The notes: generated by a model from the sequence alone, not told the origin. 64,000 nucleotides of DNA from Maridesulfovibrio sp. (GCF_963676065.1 NZ_OY780933.1:3738501-3802500), one strand, 5' to 3'. Positions 17,029-26,954 are shown, counted from the stretch's first letter. Numbers and translations: made by a program.

Positions 17029-17055
17029 TTTGCATGCCATTGGTTAACATGCAAA
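17029..17055. promoter_or_regulatory. Inverted repeat upstream of dgcN, candidate operator
   Basis: TTTGCATG and CATGCAAA, perfect 8-base arms separated by 11 bases, in the AT-rich region 56 bases before dgcN. The arm spacing fits a dimeric HTH regulator. No regulator gene is adjacent. Confidence 0.5.
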
Positions 17056-17374
17056 GATAAAATCACAATATAACGGCAAGTTACAAATCACAGAACCATC
17101 GCCTTAAATTCCACGCGCCTTAAAAGCACAGCAGAATGCATAAAATTGTCTATGTGAAGCTTTTACCAGACTTTATAATCGACAAAAACGTTATTCGTTA
17201 AATTTAATTCTATTTTTTACTTATTTTTTAAATTTTATGCGTTTTTAACCTCGTATTTACGAAGCTGACTCAAAATGATTTCACAATATTGTATACAGCA
17301 TTTTAAAAGACCTTATCTCTTAAGGTTTTAAAGCAATAAAAAGCACTTCTGACCAAAATACATAGATTAAAAAT
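17056..17374. other. AT-rich intergenic region, no gene seen
   Basis: About 320 bases upstream of the dgc operon and downstream of the abl operon. It should hold the dgcN promoter. I see no coding frame with a ribosome site. Confidence 0.4.
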
Positions 17375-17412
17375 AACAAAGCCTTCCGCAAATAATTGCA
17401 GAAGGCTTTGTT
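17375..17412 (-). terminator. Terminator of the abl operon
   Basis: AACAAAGCCTTC / GAAGGCTTTGTT, 12-base arms and a 14-base loop, with A and T tracts on both sides, about 60 bases past the ablB stop. Confidence 0.85.
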
Positions 17413-17473
17413 TTTTATATAAATTTACCAGAACGCGTAAATTTGTGCTTTTACGGTAAATCCAAAGGCACGA

Positions 17474-18307
17474 TCATAGACATTTATACCAAACATTCAT
17501 GGATTCGAGACTACCACTTATATTTGTGTTGTTAATAAGTCTTCCCGAAAACTCATAATCTCCCTTGGAAAAAAGGGAATTTATTCCATAGGAACAGGCC
17601 CGGGCAATTGTAAAAAGGCACTTAATCCCTGATTTGGCGCAATCATCTTCAAGGGATCTCAAAAGAGCCCCGGCAATACCCACTTTGCGGTAATCAGGAT
17701 TAACAGCAAAATCTGTCATTTCTGCGCTTTGCCCGTCTGCGGCTACTTCCGCAGAAGAGGCCCCCACAAGTCGATCTTCTTCAAAGACTCCGGCAAAGCG
17801 CACTCCCTCTTCCATTTCCTGAAGAATAAAATCAGGATCATTTACCGGAAAAGGATAGGTTTTGAAAGTCCGGCCGTAAAGATGCGCTAGCGCGTGCGCA
17901 TCTTCCGGCCCAAGCCTACGCATATGCAGGCTCGACGGGAGAGTTGAAACATTTCCCTTCCCTTTTTTGCTTTCGGCAACAGCAAGGACTCGGTCCAGTT
18001 CCTCCCCGTCGGTATGCTCCTTACGCCATGAAGAGCGATAGAAGCTCAGAAAATGACCGTCGTCAGCACCGAACATTCCCGGCACATGCGCTTCCTTCTC
18101 AAAACCGTTGTCGAGAAAAGATGAGGCATGCGCGTCAGGTACCTTAACGAAAATCTTCGAGAGATCTTTTGTGGCAGCCATGCTGACAAGTTCTTCTACA
18201 ATATAAGGCTCATCCTCAGGAGACAGCGACATTAGATAAATGCGGTCATTGTAGTCCCCCATCTGTATGATGCTGTTCCTAACTTTTAAAATGGAATCAT
18301 GCGACAT
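17474..18307 (-). CDS. ablB: Beta-lysine N-acetyltransferase
   Basis: A 277-residue protein with an N-terminal extension and a C-terminal GNAT domain (about 125-270; acetyl-CoA loop '[16 protein letters not shown]'). It acetylates beta-lysine to N-epsilon-acetyl-beta-lysine, a compatible solute of salt-adapted archaea and bacteria. The start MSHDSILKV overlaps the ablA end by 11 bases and has GGAG upstream; the longer frame has no such signal. Pairing with lysine 2,3-aminomutase makes the assignment firm. Last gene of the operon. Confidence 0.9.
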   Translation of the reverse strand: MSHDSILKVRNSIIQMGDYNDRIYLMSLSPEDEPYIVEELVSMAATKDLSKIFVKVPDAHASSFLDNGFEKEAHVPGMFGADDGHFLSFYRSSWRKEHTDGEELDRVLAVAESKKGKGNVSTLPSSLHMRRLGPEDAHALAHLYGRTFKTYPFPVNDPDFILQEMEEGVRFAGVFEEDRLVGASSAEVAADGQSAEMTDFAVNPDYRKVGIAGALLRSLEDDCAKSGIKCLFTIARACSYGINSLFSKGDYEFSGRLINNTNISGSLESMNVWYKCL

Positions 18308-19610
18308 CCGAATTACGCTCCGCCCTTTCATTGTCTTCGGGTGTCAGACTTAGAGTGTCGTCCCAGTCTGAAATAAGTTTTTCAATACCGATGGCTTTTT
18401 CCTCGGCATCATCTTCCTTAAGCTGCAGGTTGCACTCGGTGCAATTGCGGTCGCAGTAATTGCACTCGTAAGAGTCTGGCTCTGTATATGTAGTGATGAC
18501 CCCTTCATAGTTTCTGAGAACAACCTTATTCGTGGCCCATGAAACTATATAGTTGGGCATGACCGGAATCTTACCGCCTCCTCCGGGAGCGTCGACTACA
18601 TAAGTCGGCACAGAAAATCCACTGGTATGACCGCGAAGGCTTTCCAGAATTTCAATACCCTTACCAACCGGAGTACGGAAATGGCTTAAGCCTTCGGAGA
18701 GGTCGCACTGGTACAGATAATAGGGGCGAACCCTGTTCTTAACCAGCTTATGATTTAAACTCTTGATCAGACGCGGGCAATCATTAACCCCGGCCAGCAA
18801 CACACTCTGGTTACCGAGCGGAATCCCGGCATCAGCGAGTTTGGCAAGAGCTCTTCTGGAAGAATCAGTCACTTCTCTGGGATGATTGTAATGGGTATTA
18901 ATCCAAAGCGGATGGTGCTTCTTAAGCATATTTACCAGATCGTCGGTAACTCGATAGGGCAGAACAACCGGCATACGGGTCCCGATACGGACAACCTCAA
19001 CATGCTCGATCTCACCTATCTTGGTCAGAATCCAGTCCAGCTTCTCATCCGAAAGCATGAACGGGTCACCGCCGGAAAGCAGCACATCGCGCACCTGCGG
19101 AGTGTTGCGGATATATTCAATTCCCTGCTCCAATTGGTCTCGGGAAGGAACGGAATCCTGATCCCCCACTTTGCGCTTGCGTGTGCAGTGCCTGCAATAC
19201 ATGGAACAAAGATTACTTATATGGAAAAGCACCCGGTCAGGATACCTGTGGGTAATTCCGGGCACGGGACTGTCTTCATCCTCATGCAGCGGGTCGCTCA
19301 TATCACAACGTTCAATTTTCAGCTCTTCCGGGCTGGGAAATGATTGCAGAAAAACAGGGTCATTTTCATAATCTTCCACATCAATGAGTGAAAGATAATA
19401 AGGGGTGATAGCCAGCGGGAATTTCCGCAATGTCAGTTCATGTTTCCTGCGTTCACTATCACTGAATTTGATACCTAAAACTTTTTCAAAGCCGGAGACA
19501 GTCCTGATTGTGTTGCGGACGTGCCACTTCCAATCAGTCCAGTCGGACTTAGAAGAATCGTCATCAATCACACCGGCCAATGCTTCCTGTCGCTCTGTGT
19601 AAACAGTCAT
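18297..19610 (-). CDS. ablA: Lysine 2,3-aminomutase
   Basis: A 437-residue radical SAM/PLP enzyme converting L-lysine to beta-lysine. The [4Fe-4S] motif is C135-x3-C139-x2-C142 (CSMYCRHC), the PLP lysine is K347 in [10 protein letters not shown], and a C-terminal Cys cluster (C383, C386, C390, C393) matches the metal site of KamA-type enzymes. It follows the ABC transporter ATPase gene by 14 bases and overlaps ablB, so lysine uptake, beta-lysine formation and acetylation are on one transcript. This points to osmolyte production rather than lysine fermentation, because the rest of the fermentation pathway is absent. Confidence 0.95.
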   Translation of the reverse strand: MTVYTERQEALAGVIDDDSSKSDWTDWKWHVRNTIRTVSGFEKVLGIKFSDSERRKHELTLRKFPLAITPYYLSLIDVEDYENDPVFLQSFPSPEELKIERCDMSDPLHEDEDSPVPGITHRYPDRVLFHISNLCSMYCRHCTRKRKVGDQDSVPSRDQLEQGIEYIRNTPQVRDVLLSGGDPFMLSDEKLDWILTKIGEIEHVEVVRIGTRMPVVLPYRVTDDLVNMLKKHHPLWINTHYNHPREVTDSSRRALAKLADAGIPLGNQSVLLAGVNDCPRLIKSLNHKLVKNRVRPYYLYQCDLSEGLSHFRTPVGKGIEILESLRGHTSGFSVPTYVVDAPGGGGKIPVMPNYIVSWATNKVVLRNYEGVITTYTEPDSYECNYCDRNCTECNLQLKEDDAEEKAIGIEKLISDWDDTLSLTPEDNERAERNSDVA

Positions 19611-19624
19611 AATATCCTATATTG

Positions 19625-20356
19625 TTATAAAATTTGAGAAAGGAATTCCTGCGTTCGCTGCTCTGCCGGAGCGGAGAACAAACGGGAGGGGGTATCCTGT
19701 TCCAGAATAACTCCCTTATCCATAAAGGCCACGGAATCGGCCACCTCATTTGCAAAATTCATTTCGTGCGTCACAACCATCATGGTCATGCCTTCATCGG
19801 CAAGGTCACGCATTACAGTGAGCACCTCGCCGACAAGTTCCGGGTCAAGGGCTGATGTAGGCTCATCAAAAAGCATTACTTCCGGCTCCATAGCCAAAGC
19901 CCGCGCAATGGCCACCCGCTGTTTTTGACCGCCGGACAATGTTTCAGGATAGGCATCGGCTTTATCTGCCAGCCCGACCTTATCCAGAAAAGTCATACCC
20001 AGATCCTTTGCTTCTTTTTTAGGCATTTTCCTCACTTGAGTGGGGCCTTCAGTCACATTGCCCAGCACACTCATATGCGGAAAAAGATTAAAATGCTGGA
20101 AAACCATACCCACCCGGCTGCGCATGGAATTGATCTTCCTTTCGTCACTTGGCACCTTGTCACCATTAATACTGATTTCACCCTCGGTGTAGGTTTCAAG
20201 ACGATTTACGCACCTGAGCAACGTAGATTTACCGGACCCGCTGGCACCAATGACCACGACTACATCAGAATTCCCCACATTGAGATCAATCCCTTTAAGC
20301 ACATGATTGGTGTCGAACCATTTGTGAACATTCTCTATACTGATTGTATCCTGCAT
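19625..20356 (-). CDS. Polar amino acid ABC transporter ATPase
   Basis: A 243-residue HisP/GlnQ-type ATPase: Walker [10 protein letters not shown] (37-45), signature LSGGQKQR, Walker [13 protein letters not shown], and switch His in VTHEM. It lies 9 bases after the permease and 14 before ablA, so it is the third gene of the operon. Its placement beside lysine 2,3-aminomutase suggests the importer supplies lysine, though the family also carries glutamine, arginine, histidine and cystine. Confidence 0.93.
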   Translation of the reverse strand: MQDTISIENVHKWFDTNHVLKGIDLNVGNSDVVVVIGASGSGKSTLLRCVNRLETYTEGEISINGDKVPSDERKINSMRSRVGMVFQHFNLFPHMSVLGNVTEGPTQVRKMPKKEAKDLGMTFLDKVGLADKADAYPETLSGGQKQRVAIARALAMEPEVMLFDEPTSALDPELVGEVLTVMRDLADEGMTMMVVTHEMNFANEVADSVAFMDKGVILEQDTPSRLFSAPAEQRTQEFLSQIL

Positions 20357-20365
20357 AGTTCCTCC

Positions 20366-21022
20366 TTAGGCCCTGCTCGTATCGAGCTTTCTTTCTATTG
20401 CATGAAACAGAAATGTAAACGCACCGGTATAAATAAGATAAAACATCCCCGCGATGCTCAGCATTTCCATCATCATAAAATTTGAAGATGCCAGCTGCTG
20501 CGACTTCAACAACAGTTCATTGATGGTGATTGTGCTGGCAAGGGACGAATCCTTCAAAGCAATAATAAACTGGTTGCCCAAAGCCGGAACTGCGCGTTTG
20601 AACGCCTGCGGCAGGACAATCCTCAGCATCGCCCGCGGATAACTCATCCCGATGCTGCGCGCAGCTTCCATCTGTCCGGAGGAGATAGAAACTATCGCGC
20701 CCCTGAAAATTTCGGCGATATATGCCCCGTTATGAATCCCCAAAGCCAGAACAGCGGCAGGCATGGCGGAAAGCCCCACAAGACTGCGCATCCCAAAATA
20801 GATAAACAACAACTGCAGCAGTAGCGGTGTCCCGCGGATTACATAAATATAGGCATGAGCCGGAAGATTAAAAATCTTCTTATCGGAAATCCGCATAAAC
20901 ACGGTCAACAGGCCGAGGACAAGCCCCAGAAGAATACCCAGAACGGTAATCTCAAGGGTCATCCATGCTGCCGGGAGAAAATACGGGATATATTCCGGCA
21001 GACTCGCAAAATCAAAGTACAT
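20366..21022 (-). CDS. Polar amino acid ABC transporter permease
   Basis: A 218-residue HisM/GlnP-type permease starting MYFDFASLPEYIP. It has a leading membrane helix, then the EAA-type loop ('EAARSIGMSYPRAMLRIVLPQA') that contacts the ATPase. The ATG at 21022 has AAAGGAAA at proper spacing; a six-codon longer frame does not. The 51-base gap from the binding protein gene holds a terminator-like hairpin. A single permease gene implies a homodimeric channel. Confidence 0.92.
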   Translation of the reverse strand: MYFDFASLPEYIPYFLPAAWMTLEITVLGILLGLVLGLLTVFMRISDKKIFNLPAHAYIYVIRGTPLLLQLLFIYFGMRSLVGLSAMPAAVLALGIHNGAYIAEIFRGAIVSISSGQMEAARSIGMSYPRAMLRIVLPQAFKRAVPALGNQFIIALKDSSLASTITINELLLKSQQLASSNFMMMEMLSIAGMFYLIYTGAFTFLFHAIERKLDTSRA

Positions 21023-21040
21023 CTTATTTCCTTTGCTCAA

Positions 21041-21067
21041 AAAAGTAAGGAGGCTTTAAGCCCCCTT
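21041..21067 (-). terminator. Intercistronic attenuator between binding protein and permease
   Basis: On the minus strand AAGGGGGCTT and AAGCCTCCTT (one mismatch, one-base loop) followed by ACTTTTTTG. It lies between the two genes and directly before the permease ribosome site. Such a partial terminator would raise binding protein over permease and the downstream abl genes. Confidence 0.6.
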
Positions 21068-21073
21068 ATCTTT

Positions 21074-21859
21074 CTATTTTTTGGTAATATCTACCTTAAG
21101 CCACTTCTTACTCAAACCGGTAAGCGTTCCGTCTTCATGCATCTGTTTAAGTATCTTATTCACTTCGTCGGTAAGCGATTTATCTTCCTTGCGAAAAGCA
21201 ACTGCGATATCTTCCTTACGCAACGGAGAGCCAAGGGGCTTGATATTAAATTTACCGCTGTTCATAGCGTTTACGCCGACAACACGGTCAGTAATCACGC
21301 CGGCAATTACACCGTTTGAAAGCTCGGTAAGAGTATGTGTATCATCCTTATAAAGGCGGATGTCGGTTACTCCAAGTTTCTTTGCGTCCTGCTCAAAAGT
21401 GGTTCCAGTAACAAGCCCCACGGCTTTATCCTTCAGTTCATCCACCGACTTGAAAGGGGCATCAGCGCGGACGAACATCTGAGCGCCGGAGTAGTAATAC
21501 GGAACGGAAAAATCTACGACCTTCTTGCGCTGCTCAGTTGCAGCCATGCTACCGAGGATACCGCTGTAGATGCCGGACCGCAGCCCTTCGATAATACCGC
21601 TCCATTCTGTTGTGACCGGTTTCAGTTTAACTCTCAGCCGCTTTGCGACCTCTTTAGCAACATCCACATCAAAGCCGACCAGCTCATTCTGCTTGTTGAA
21701 ATAATTGAAAGGGGGATAACCTCCGCTCATGGCAAAACTGACTTCACCGGACTCTTTGACTTTCTCAAGGCCGGCCTTTTCCTGCTGAGCACAGCCGGTA
21801 ACAGCAACAGCAAACAACAGTGTGAGAACCGCAAGGTATAAGGCAGCAAAACGTTTCAT
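21074..21859 (-). CDS. Amino acid ABC transporter solute-binding lipoprotein
   Basis: A 261-residue SBP_bac_3 family protein. The signal peptide ends in the lipobox VTGC (Cys near 22), so it is a lipoprotein. 'GYPPFNYFNKQNELVGFDVDVAKEVAKRL' and the 'GSMAATEQRKKVVDFSVPYY' ligand motif are typical for amino acid binding. First gene of the operon, with TCAGGAGAA before the ATG. Lysine is the likely ligand by context. Confidence 0.93.
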   Translation of the reverse strand: MKRFAALYLAVLTLLFAVAVTGCAQQEKAGLEKVKESGEVSFAMSGGYPPFNYFNKQNELVGFDVDVAKEVAKRLRVKLKPVTTEWSGIIEGLRSGIYSGILGSMAATEQRKKVVDFSVPYYYSGAQMFVRADAPFKSVDELKDKAVGLVTGTTFEQDAKKLGVTDIRLYKDDTHTLTELSNGVIAGVITDRVVGVNAMNSGKFNIKPLGSPLRKEDIAVAFRKEDKSLTDEVNKILKQMHEDGTLTGLSKKWLKVDITKK

Positions 21860-22183
21860 GTTTTCTCCTGAATGTGTATGTTAATTTTGAGGATAAGCGT
21901 TCTTATATATCATTATATAAGATGATGAAGTGTATTTTTGAATCTGATCACGATGTACATATGAAAAACTGAGAAACAAAAACATTGCAATACAAGAGGA
22001 CACAATAGTAACTATTGCGAACCTTAAATTCTCATTTGCTATCTTTTCAGTTATCATTTGCGTGCAGAGGGGTAAAAAAGTAAATCCATTATTCTTGCCA
22101 CTGAAGAAAACAATACAGACTTACTGCATACCCACAAGGCGATCAATAGGGTACGTAATGGGTATATGACATACCCAATAAAA
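21860..22183. other. Regulatory region upstream of the transporter-abl operon
   Basis: A 324-base gap. On the minus strand a TATATAAT sequence (about 21910-21925) is a possible -10 for the operon. At 22159-22177 there is the palindrome TGGGTAT-N5-ATACCCA, with further GGGTA/TACCC elements at about 22126-22136 and 22149-22153. These may be operators for the LuxR-type protein encoded immediately to the right. No gene is seen. Confidence 0.4.
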
Positions 22184-23401
22184 TCAGGAGCCGACCTGAT
22201 GCTTGAGGTAGGAAATCAAGGAGACGCTCTTGCCTTGCAACCCTAGCTTGCGGCGAATATTTTTACGATGTGTGCGAACGGTGTCGGCGGTAATGGAAAG
22301 GAGCTCGCCTATGTGTTCAGTACTTTTACCAGCCTCGATATAGCGGCAGATTTCGACTTCACGGGGAGTAAGCTTAAGGAGCAGATCTTCAAAATGATCA
22401 CCGGTTTCCCCGGCCAGAGCAGAAAGCCGCTCTTTGATAAAACGACCGAAACTTCTCCGCATACGGGGAAGCGGTTCCTTAATCATCCGGTCAAGGGCCG
22501 GCAGAATCTGTTCCCGAACCTGTATGGCGAAATCTTCGTGCATGTCTTTTTTTTCTTCTTCCACAGACTCGATAACAGTCCGCAATGCCACATTCATACC
22601 GTCAACCTGCTCCCGGGTTTCTTCCAGCCCTGTTTCAAGCCGCTGAATGTTGGTCATGTCCCGCAACCCCACATGGAACACGGTACCGGACTGCAGTCGA
22701 ACCTTATGCATCATAAGTTCAACTGTAATCTCTTTGCCGGAACTGTCTCTAGCGGTCAGAAACTCTTCAAAAGGAACGGGGATTTCTGTCGTACATGTTT
22801 CAAAATGATCCCGCACAACTTTGGATGATTCAGCGCTGAAAAGGCTCAGGCAGCTATTACCGGAAAGAGTTGTGCTGCGCCCGAAAAGGCGTTCTGCGGA
22901 GGGATTGGAAGTCAGAATTCTGAAAGAGGAATCGGCCAGAATAGTCGGGTCCTGCGCTGCTTCAAACAAAGCGTTAAAAAGGGCTACACTATCATCAAGC
23001 GCAGCGATATTATCCTCAATGCGTTCCTCATAAGTCTCATGGAGTTCAACAAAAGGAGCATTATTGGTGACAACGGCAACATAGCCTTCGGAACAGTACG
23101 GCCCACAAAGCGGTATCATTCTCAGGGAATAGCTGCCGCCGCTTTCTCCGTAAGGAATTTCATGCACTCCCGTCACCGGATAAGCTTTAAGGAATTCATC
23201 AATTCCGCACGCGCCCACACCCAAAATGCTCCAAAGAGCGCGCCCCTGCAAAGGACCGCCAAAAAACTCAATAACCCGATCACTGGCCGAACAGATATGC
23301 CCTTCCGCGTCAGTGAAAAGGACAAAATCAGAAAAGGATTCAAAAACTTCAGAGATAGGTTCCGGCAGACGGTCAGAATGGTCGTCTCTATTTGAGCTCA
23401 C
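22184..23401 (-). CDS. PAS-domain LuxR-type transcriptional regulator
   Basis: A 405-residue cytoplasmic regulator. It contains two PAS-like domains (about 15-115 and 140-255), a coiled-coil segment (about 255-295), and a C-terminal LuxR HTH ('LTPREVEICRYIEAGKSTEHIGELL', about 335-400). It begins with GTG behind AGGACC. It reads toward the lysine importer/abl operon, and GGGTA-type palindromes follow its stop. The coiled coil and PAS domains suggest it responds to a cytoplasmic ligand or redox cue. Control of the abl operon is inference. Confidence 0.85.
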   Translation of the reverse strand: MSSNRDDHSDRLPEPISEVFESFSDFVLFTDAEGHICSASDRVIEFFGGPLQGRALWSILGVGACGIDEFLKAYPVTGVHEIPYGESGGSYSLRMIPLCGPYCSEGYVAVVTNNAPFVELHETYEERIEDNIAALDDSVALFNALFEAAQDPTILADSSFRILTSNPSAERLFGRSTTLSGNSCLSLFSAESSKVVRDHFETCTTEIPVPFEEFLTARDSSGKEITVELMMHKVRLQSGTVFHVGLRDMTNIQRLETGLEETREQVDGMNVALRTVIESVEEEKKDMHEDFAIQVREQILPALDRMIKEPLPRMRRSFGRFIKERLSALAGETGDHFEDLLLKLTPREVEICRYIEAGKSTEHIGELLSITADTVRTHRKNIRRKLGLQGKSVSLISYLKHQVGS

Positions 23402-23648
23402 GGGACGGTCCTGTGCTTAAGGATTAACAAAGAAAACACATTAACAATCAATCAGGGTTAATTCAAATAGTGCTGATCCGGGTTATACGCTGCCCGAATT
23501 CAGCATACTGAAAATATCTTTTGCTTACCCAATGCGTATCCTTGGCACGCTCTTGATAACAGACCTCAAATATAATATTCTTATTTTTTTGAAAATAACA
23601 TCGGTTTGACAGGGATCGCCCCACCAAACCGCCAACCAAGGAATTAAT

Positions 23649-24284
23649 ATGAACAAAGGCGAAAAACTAGGCGTTAAAGACGCAATTTTAAAAAGGCATA
23701 GTGTACGTTCTTACAATTCAAAACCGGTTACCACCGAGCAGATTGAAGAATTAATTAATGCAGCCAGACTAGCTCCTTCCAGCCTCAATTCACAGCCTTG
23801 GCGTTTTAAAGTTGTATCGGACAGGAAAACGCTGATAAAATTCGGCGAAAAAGATATCTCAAGAAAACAATCATGGCTGGCTGACGCCGGCGCTATCATC
23901 GTCTGCTGTGCGGATATGGCAGGCTACATCAAGGACTCTCAGGCCAGCGCCTTCTTTTTCCGGGAAAACAACCTGATAACCGGCGACCCGATGGATGGGA
24001 TCGACGAATACCTTGAACGCGAAGTCTCCGCCACTGAAGCCGCAAAGTTCGGTGCATCTGCCATGAACGTCGGAATATCTGTCTCTTTCATGATGCTTCG
24101 GGCGATAGAACTTGGTCTCGGCACATGCTGGGTAGGAATGTATGACGAACAAAAGATCATGGAATTGCTGGACATTGATCCGTTACTGCGAATCGTAGGA
24201 CTTCTTGCAGTCGGTGTCCCTGATGAGGGGGACCTGCCCACCGAGCACAATCGTAAAAGACTTGACGAGATCCTGCTCCCCTAA
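23649..24284 (+). CDS. Nitroreductase-family flavoprotein
   Basis: A 211-residue FMN-binding nitroreductase. Visible are the FMN-binding RHSVRSYNSKPV (16-27) and 'AARLAPSSLNSQPWRF' motifs, and 'LGLGTCWVGMYDEQKI' near the C-terminus. CAAGGAA precedes the ATG. It is divergent from the PAS-LuxR gene with 247 bases between. Function may be reduction of nitro or quinone compounds; substrate unknown. It ends at a strong bidirectional terminator. Confidence 0.9.
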   Translation: MNKGEKLGVKDAILKRHSVRSYNSKPVTTEQIEELINAARLAPSSLNSQPWRFKVVSDRKTLIKFGEKDISRKQSWLADAGAIIVCCADMAGYIKDSQASAFFFRENNLITGDPMDGIDEYLEREVSATEAAKFGASAMNVGISVSFMMLRAIELGLGTCWVGMYDEQKIMELLDIDPLLRIVGLLAVGVPDEGDLPTEHNRKRLDEILLP

Positions 24285-24316
24285 AATCAAAAAAATCTGA
24301 ATTCCCCGCACAACGT

Positions 24317-24350
24317 AAAGGGTTAACTCTCGTCGAGAGTTAACCCTTTT
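24317..24350. terminator. Bidirectional terminator
   Basis: AAAGGGTTAACTCTCG / CGAGAGTTAACCCTTT, perfect 16-base arms, flanked by A and T tracts. It separates the convergent nitroreductase and MscS genes. A similar stem occurs at 53266-53298. Confidence 0.9.
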
Positions 24351-24385
24351 CATTATTTAAGATCCTGAACGGAGCAAAACCGCAG

Positions 24386-26521
24386 CTACTCCCGATTTTT
24401 TACAGGCCGGACGACACCGGCAAACTCTCTACCAATACTTTCCGCATGCGCGTCAGACTGGAATTCCAAATATTCTTTCGGCTGCTCCTGACTCAAATGA
24501 ACAGTTGTGGTCGGGTATGCGATAGTAATTTTCATCTTCTCTGCCAGACGCAACGCATCAACAATGAACTGATGCCTCGAGACCAACTCCTGCGCCCAGT
24601 CGGTTGTTTTAAAAAAGATGTAGACCATAATATCTATTGAAGATGGCCCAAAATCATGAACAACGATATGAAAATTTATTTTATTGGTGTTGGGTGTATT
24701 TAAAACAAGCTTTTTAAGCCCCTGCACATACCCATTTAAATTTTCTGCCGGTGTATCATAAGCAACGCCGATAATTGTTTTATACCTTCTCCATTCTCGT
24801 CTACCCATATTATCCACAGGGTTACTTATGAACTTTGCATTTGGTATAATAAGCTCTGAATTGTAAAATGTGCGGATGGAAGTTGATCTAACCCCTACAT
24901 TCTCTACAGTTCCGTCCATTCCTAAAAAATTAATCCAATCGCCAACGGCAAATGGTCTGGTCGTCATTATGACCATTGTTCCGAAAATATTCTCTAAAGT
25001 ATCTTTACCAGCCAAGGCAATAGCTAAACCACCAATACCCATAGCGGCAAAAATACGTGTTGAATTCAGGCCGAATAAGTTTGCAACGTAGACAACCCAC
25101 ATCAGCATAATTGCCACCTTAAATATCTGGGCAATGATAAGCATCATTGTTCCCTTGATGCCTGCGCCTCCTTTTAAAGTTAAAACATTGCAAAACAAAT
25201 TTATTATGACCATGGAAATCCAAACTATTGATAAGGAACCTATTATTTTGATTCCATACAGACTGATTGTCATTACACTGTTATATAAAATAAGAATTGA
25301 AAGAGCTTTTAACCAGATAAAGCAGACAGCTATAACTTCAAGAGGAATAGCTAAGGAAGAACGCTGCGGAGCATCAACTCCTTCAGGAAGTTTTTTGTCC
25401 AAAAAAGCAATGATCTGGCTGACAATGCGAGAAATAAGCCATAGCACAACAGGCGTAATTATAAACAGACCAAACAAAATAACCCATTTATAAAGATTTG
25501 TATTAAAATACTTAACCATAAGGCCCGGAAAATTAAGATGAACAAAATCATCTACGACCATATGCAAAGGCAGTTTGTTACCGCTAAATGGATTGTTACC
25601 TTCTTTTAAAACATCATCTATTGTATCATCATAGCTTTTCCAAACGGCATTAAGGCTTTCAGGTGTAAATTTCCATGCCTTGCGGCCATCATCAAGTGTA
25701 ACAACGTGCATGGTTACCGAACCTAAGTCAGGCACAACTAAAAAAACGGGAGGATAATCACAGTCTGGGTCAGCTGACAGCTGCTCCAGTTGAATCGTCG
25801 AACGCTGAGATATTACGCGATAGACTAAGACCGCTAAAATAGGCCCATAAACAGGACGTTCCAAAGAATTATAGTCAGATAAATCAAGAGCGGCCGTGGC
25901 ACGCTCCAGACTCTCCGCTCCTTTACCCTCGACTCCGGACTTCAAAGTGAAAAATGTTCTAAACGGTGACATTAAATTTTGTACATAAGTATCACCTTCT
26001 ATATTCTCTGAAGTAAACTTAGCATATTTAATTTTAAGATCTTTAATAACTTTTAAAAAAGTAGGATCAGAAAACATTTCATTCGAGAAACGCCACCCTT
26101 TCAGACCCTTCTCCATAATGAATTTAACAGGCTGATCTTTTAAAAAAAGGACAAATGAAATTTTATTCCCTGTAACATCTTCAGGAATATCCTTATTTAT
26201 ATTGTAATTTATATTTTCAAGGACTAAAAATATCTTCTTGGCCTTTTCAACAACCTCTGTATTATAGTCTGCATACTTTTTTCTTTCTTGAGAAGTCACA
26301 ACATCTGCAATACAACTAAAACCTGAATAATGGTCACGGTTATAGTTACGGGCGTTATACAAAAAAGTTCGGACAGCCTCTCTAGGAGTAGAAAAATTAC
26401 AATCACCGTCTATTTCTGCATGATGATTTGTGCTTTCAGGCATCAGATTAACATTAGAGCTGAAGATGACACCTCCAAGCATAATGCCTATAGCAATAAC
26501 CAAATACCAATAAAACTTCAT
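24386..26521 (-). CDS. Large MscS-family mechanosensitive channel
   Basis: A 711-residue protein. It has an N-terminal signal anchor (5-22), a long extracytoplasmic domain (about 25-340), several membrane helices (about 345-535), and the MscS pore/beta domain 'GIGGLAIALAGKDTLENIFG' followed by 'RPFAVGDWINFLGMDGTVENVGVRST' and a C-terminal alpha/beta vestibule. Channels of this class release solutes on hypo-osmotic shock. The N-terminal domain is far longer than in MscS itself (286 residues). TGGAGAT precedes the ATG. It stands near the osmolyte genes but is not in their operon. Confidence 0.9.
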   Translation of the reverse strand: MKFYWYLVIAIGIMLGGVIFSSNVNLMPESTNHHAEIDGDCNFSTPREAVRTFLYNARNYNRDHYSGFSCIADVVTSQERKKYADYNTEVVEKAKKIFLVLENINYNINKDIPEDVTGNKISFVLFLKDQPVKFIMEKGLKGWRFSNEMFSDPTFLKVIKDLKIKYAKFTSENIEGDTYVQNLMSPFRTFFTLKSGVEGKGAESLERATAALDLSDYNSLERPVYGPILAVLVYRVISQRSTIQLEQLSADPDCDYPPVFLVVPDLGSVTMHVVTLDDGRKAWKFTPESLNAVWKSYDDTIDDVLKEGNNPFSGNKLPLHMVVDDFVHLNFPGLMVKYFNTNLYKWVILFGLFIITPVVLWLISRIVSQIIAFLDKKLPEGVDAPQRSSLAIPLEVIAVCFIWLKALSILILYNSVMTISLYGIKIIGSLSIVWISMVIINLFCNVLTLKGGAGIKGTMMLIIAQIFKVAIMLMWVVYVANLFGLNSTRIFAAMGIGGLAIALAGKDTLENIFGTMVIMTTRPFAVGDWINFLGMDGTVENVGVRSTSIRTFYNSELIIPNAKFISNPVDNMGRREWRRYKTIIGVAYDTPAENLNGYVQGLKKLVLNTPNTNKINFHIVVHDFGPSSIDIMVYIFFKTTDWAQELVSRHQFIVDALRLAEKMKITIAYPTTTVHLSQEQPKEYLEFQSDAHAESIGREFAGVVRPVKNRE

Positions 26522-26954
26522 ATTAAATCTCCATTAAGCATGCTTAAACAAATTCGGCTAAAGGATTGGGGTATCATATACAGCGGTGGTTTCTTATCTG
26601 GTAAAATTAAGTATTAGGTGAAACACACAAGGAACAGTACCTAATGCACTTGCGATTAGACTACAACCCACACCTTCATATTGAAGACCGCTACAAAAAA
26701 ATTATATCTTTTGAAGTCTAAATTCATCCCCTAATCTACCAATAAATCTAAGTTTCTACCGAATAAGTCGGTACTTACGTAAAAACCTTCACCCACGGCT
26801 CTACACAGTTATCACAACATCTTAAAAGTATTCATAAAAACACCGTTAAGTTACTTGTTCTGAACAGGCATTACGTAGTATATTCTTTCGTGAGAACATT
26901 GAAACAGATATAGCTGACCTAAGGCTTCGGCAATTTTGCAAGTAAGGAGAACGC
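26522..26954. other. Intergenic region between divergent genes
   Basis: About 430 AT-rich bases between the MscS gene and the hybrid kinase. It must hold both promoters. I see no convincing gene, repeat or known RNA. Confidence 0.3.

Noticed and set aside
23540..23560. Sigma-54 promoter upstream of the nitroreductase (TGGCACGCTCTTGATA)
   Set aside because: The distance between GG and the -12 element is one base short and the GC dinucleotide is replaced by GA.
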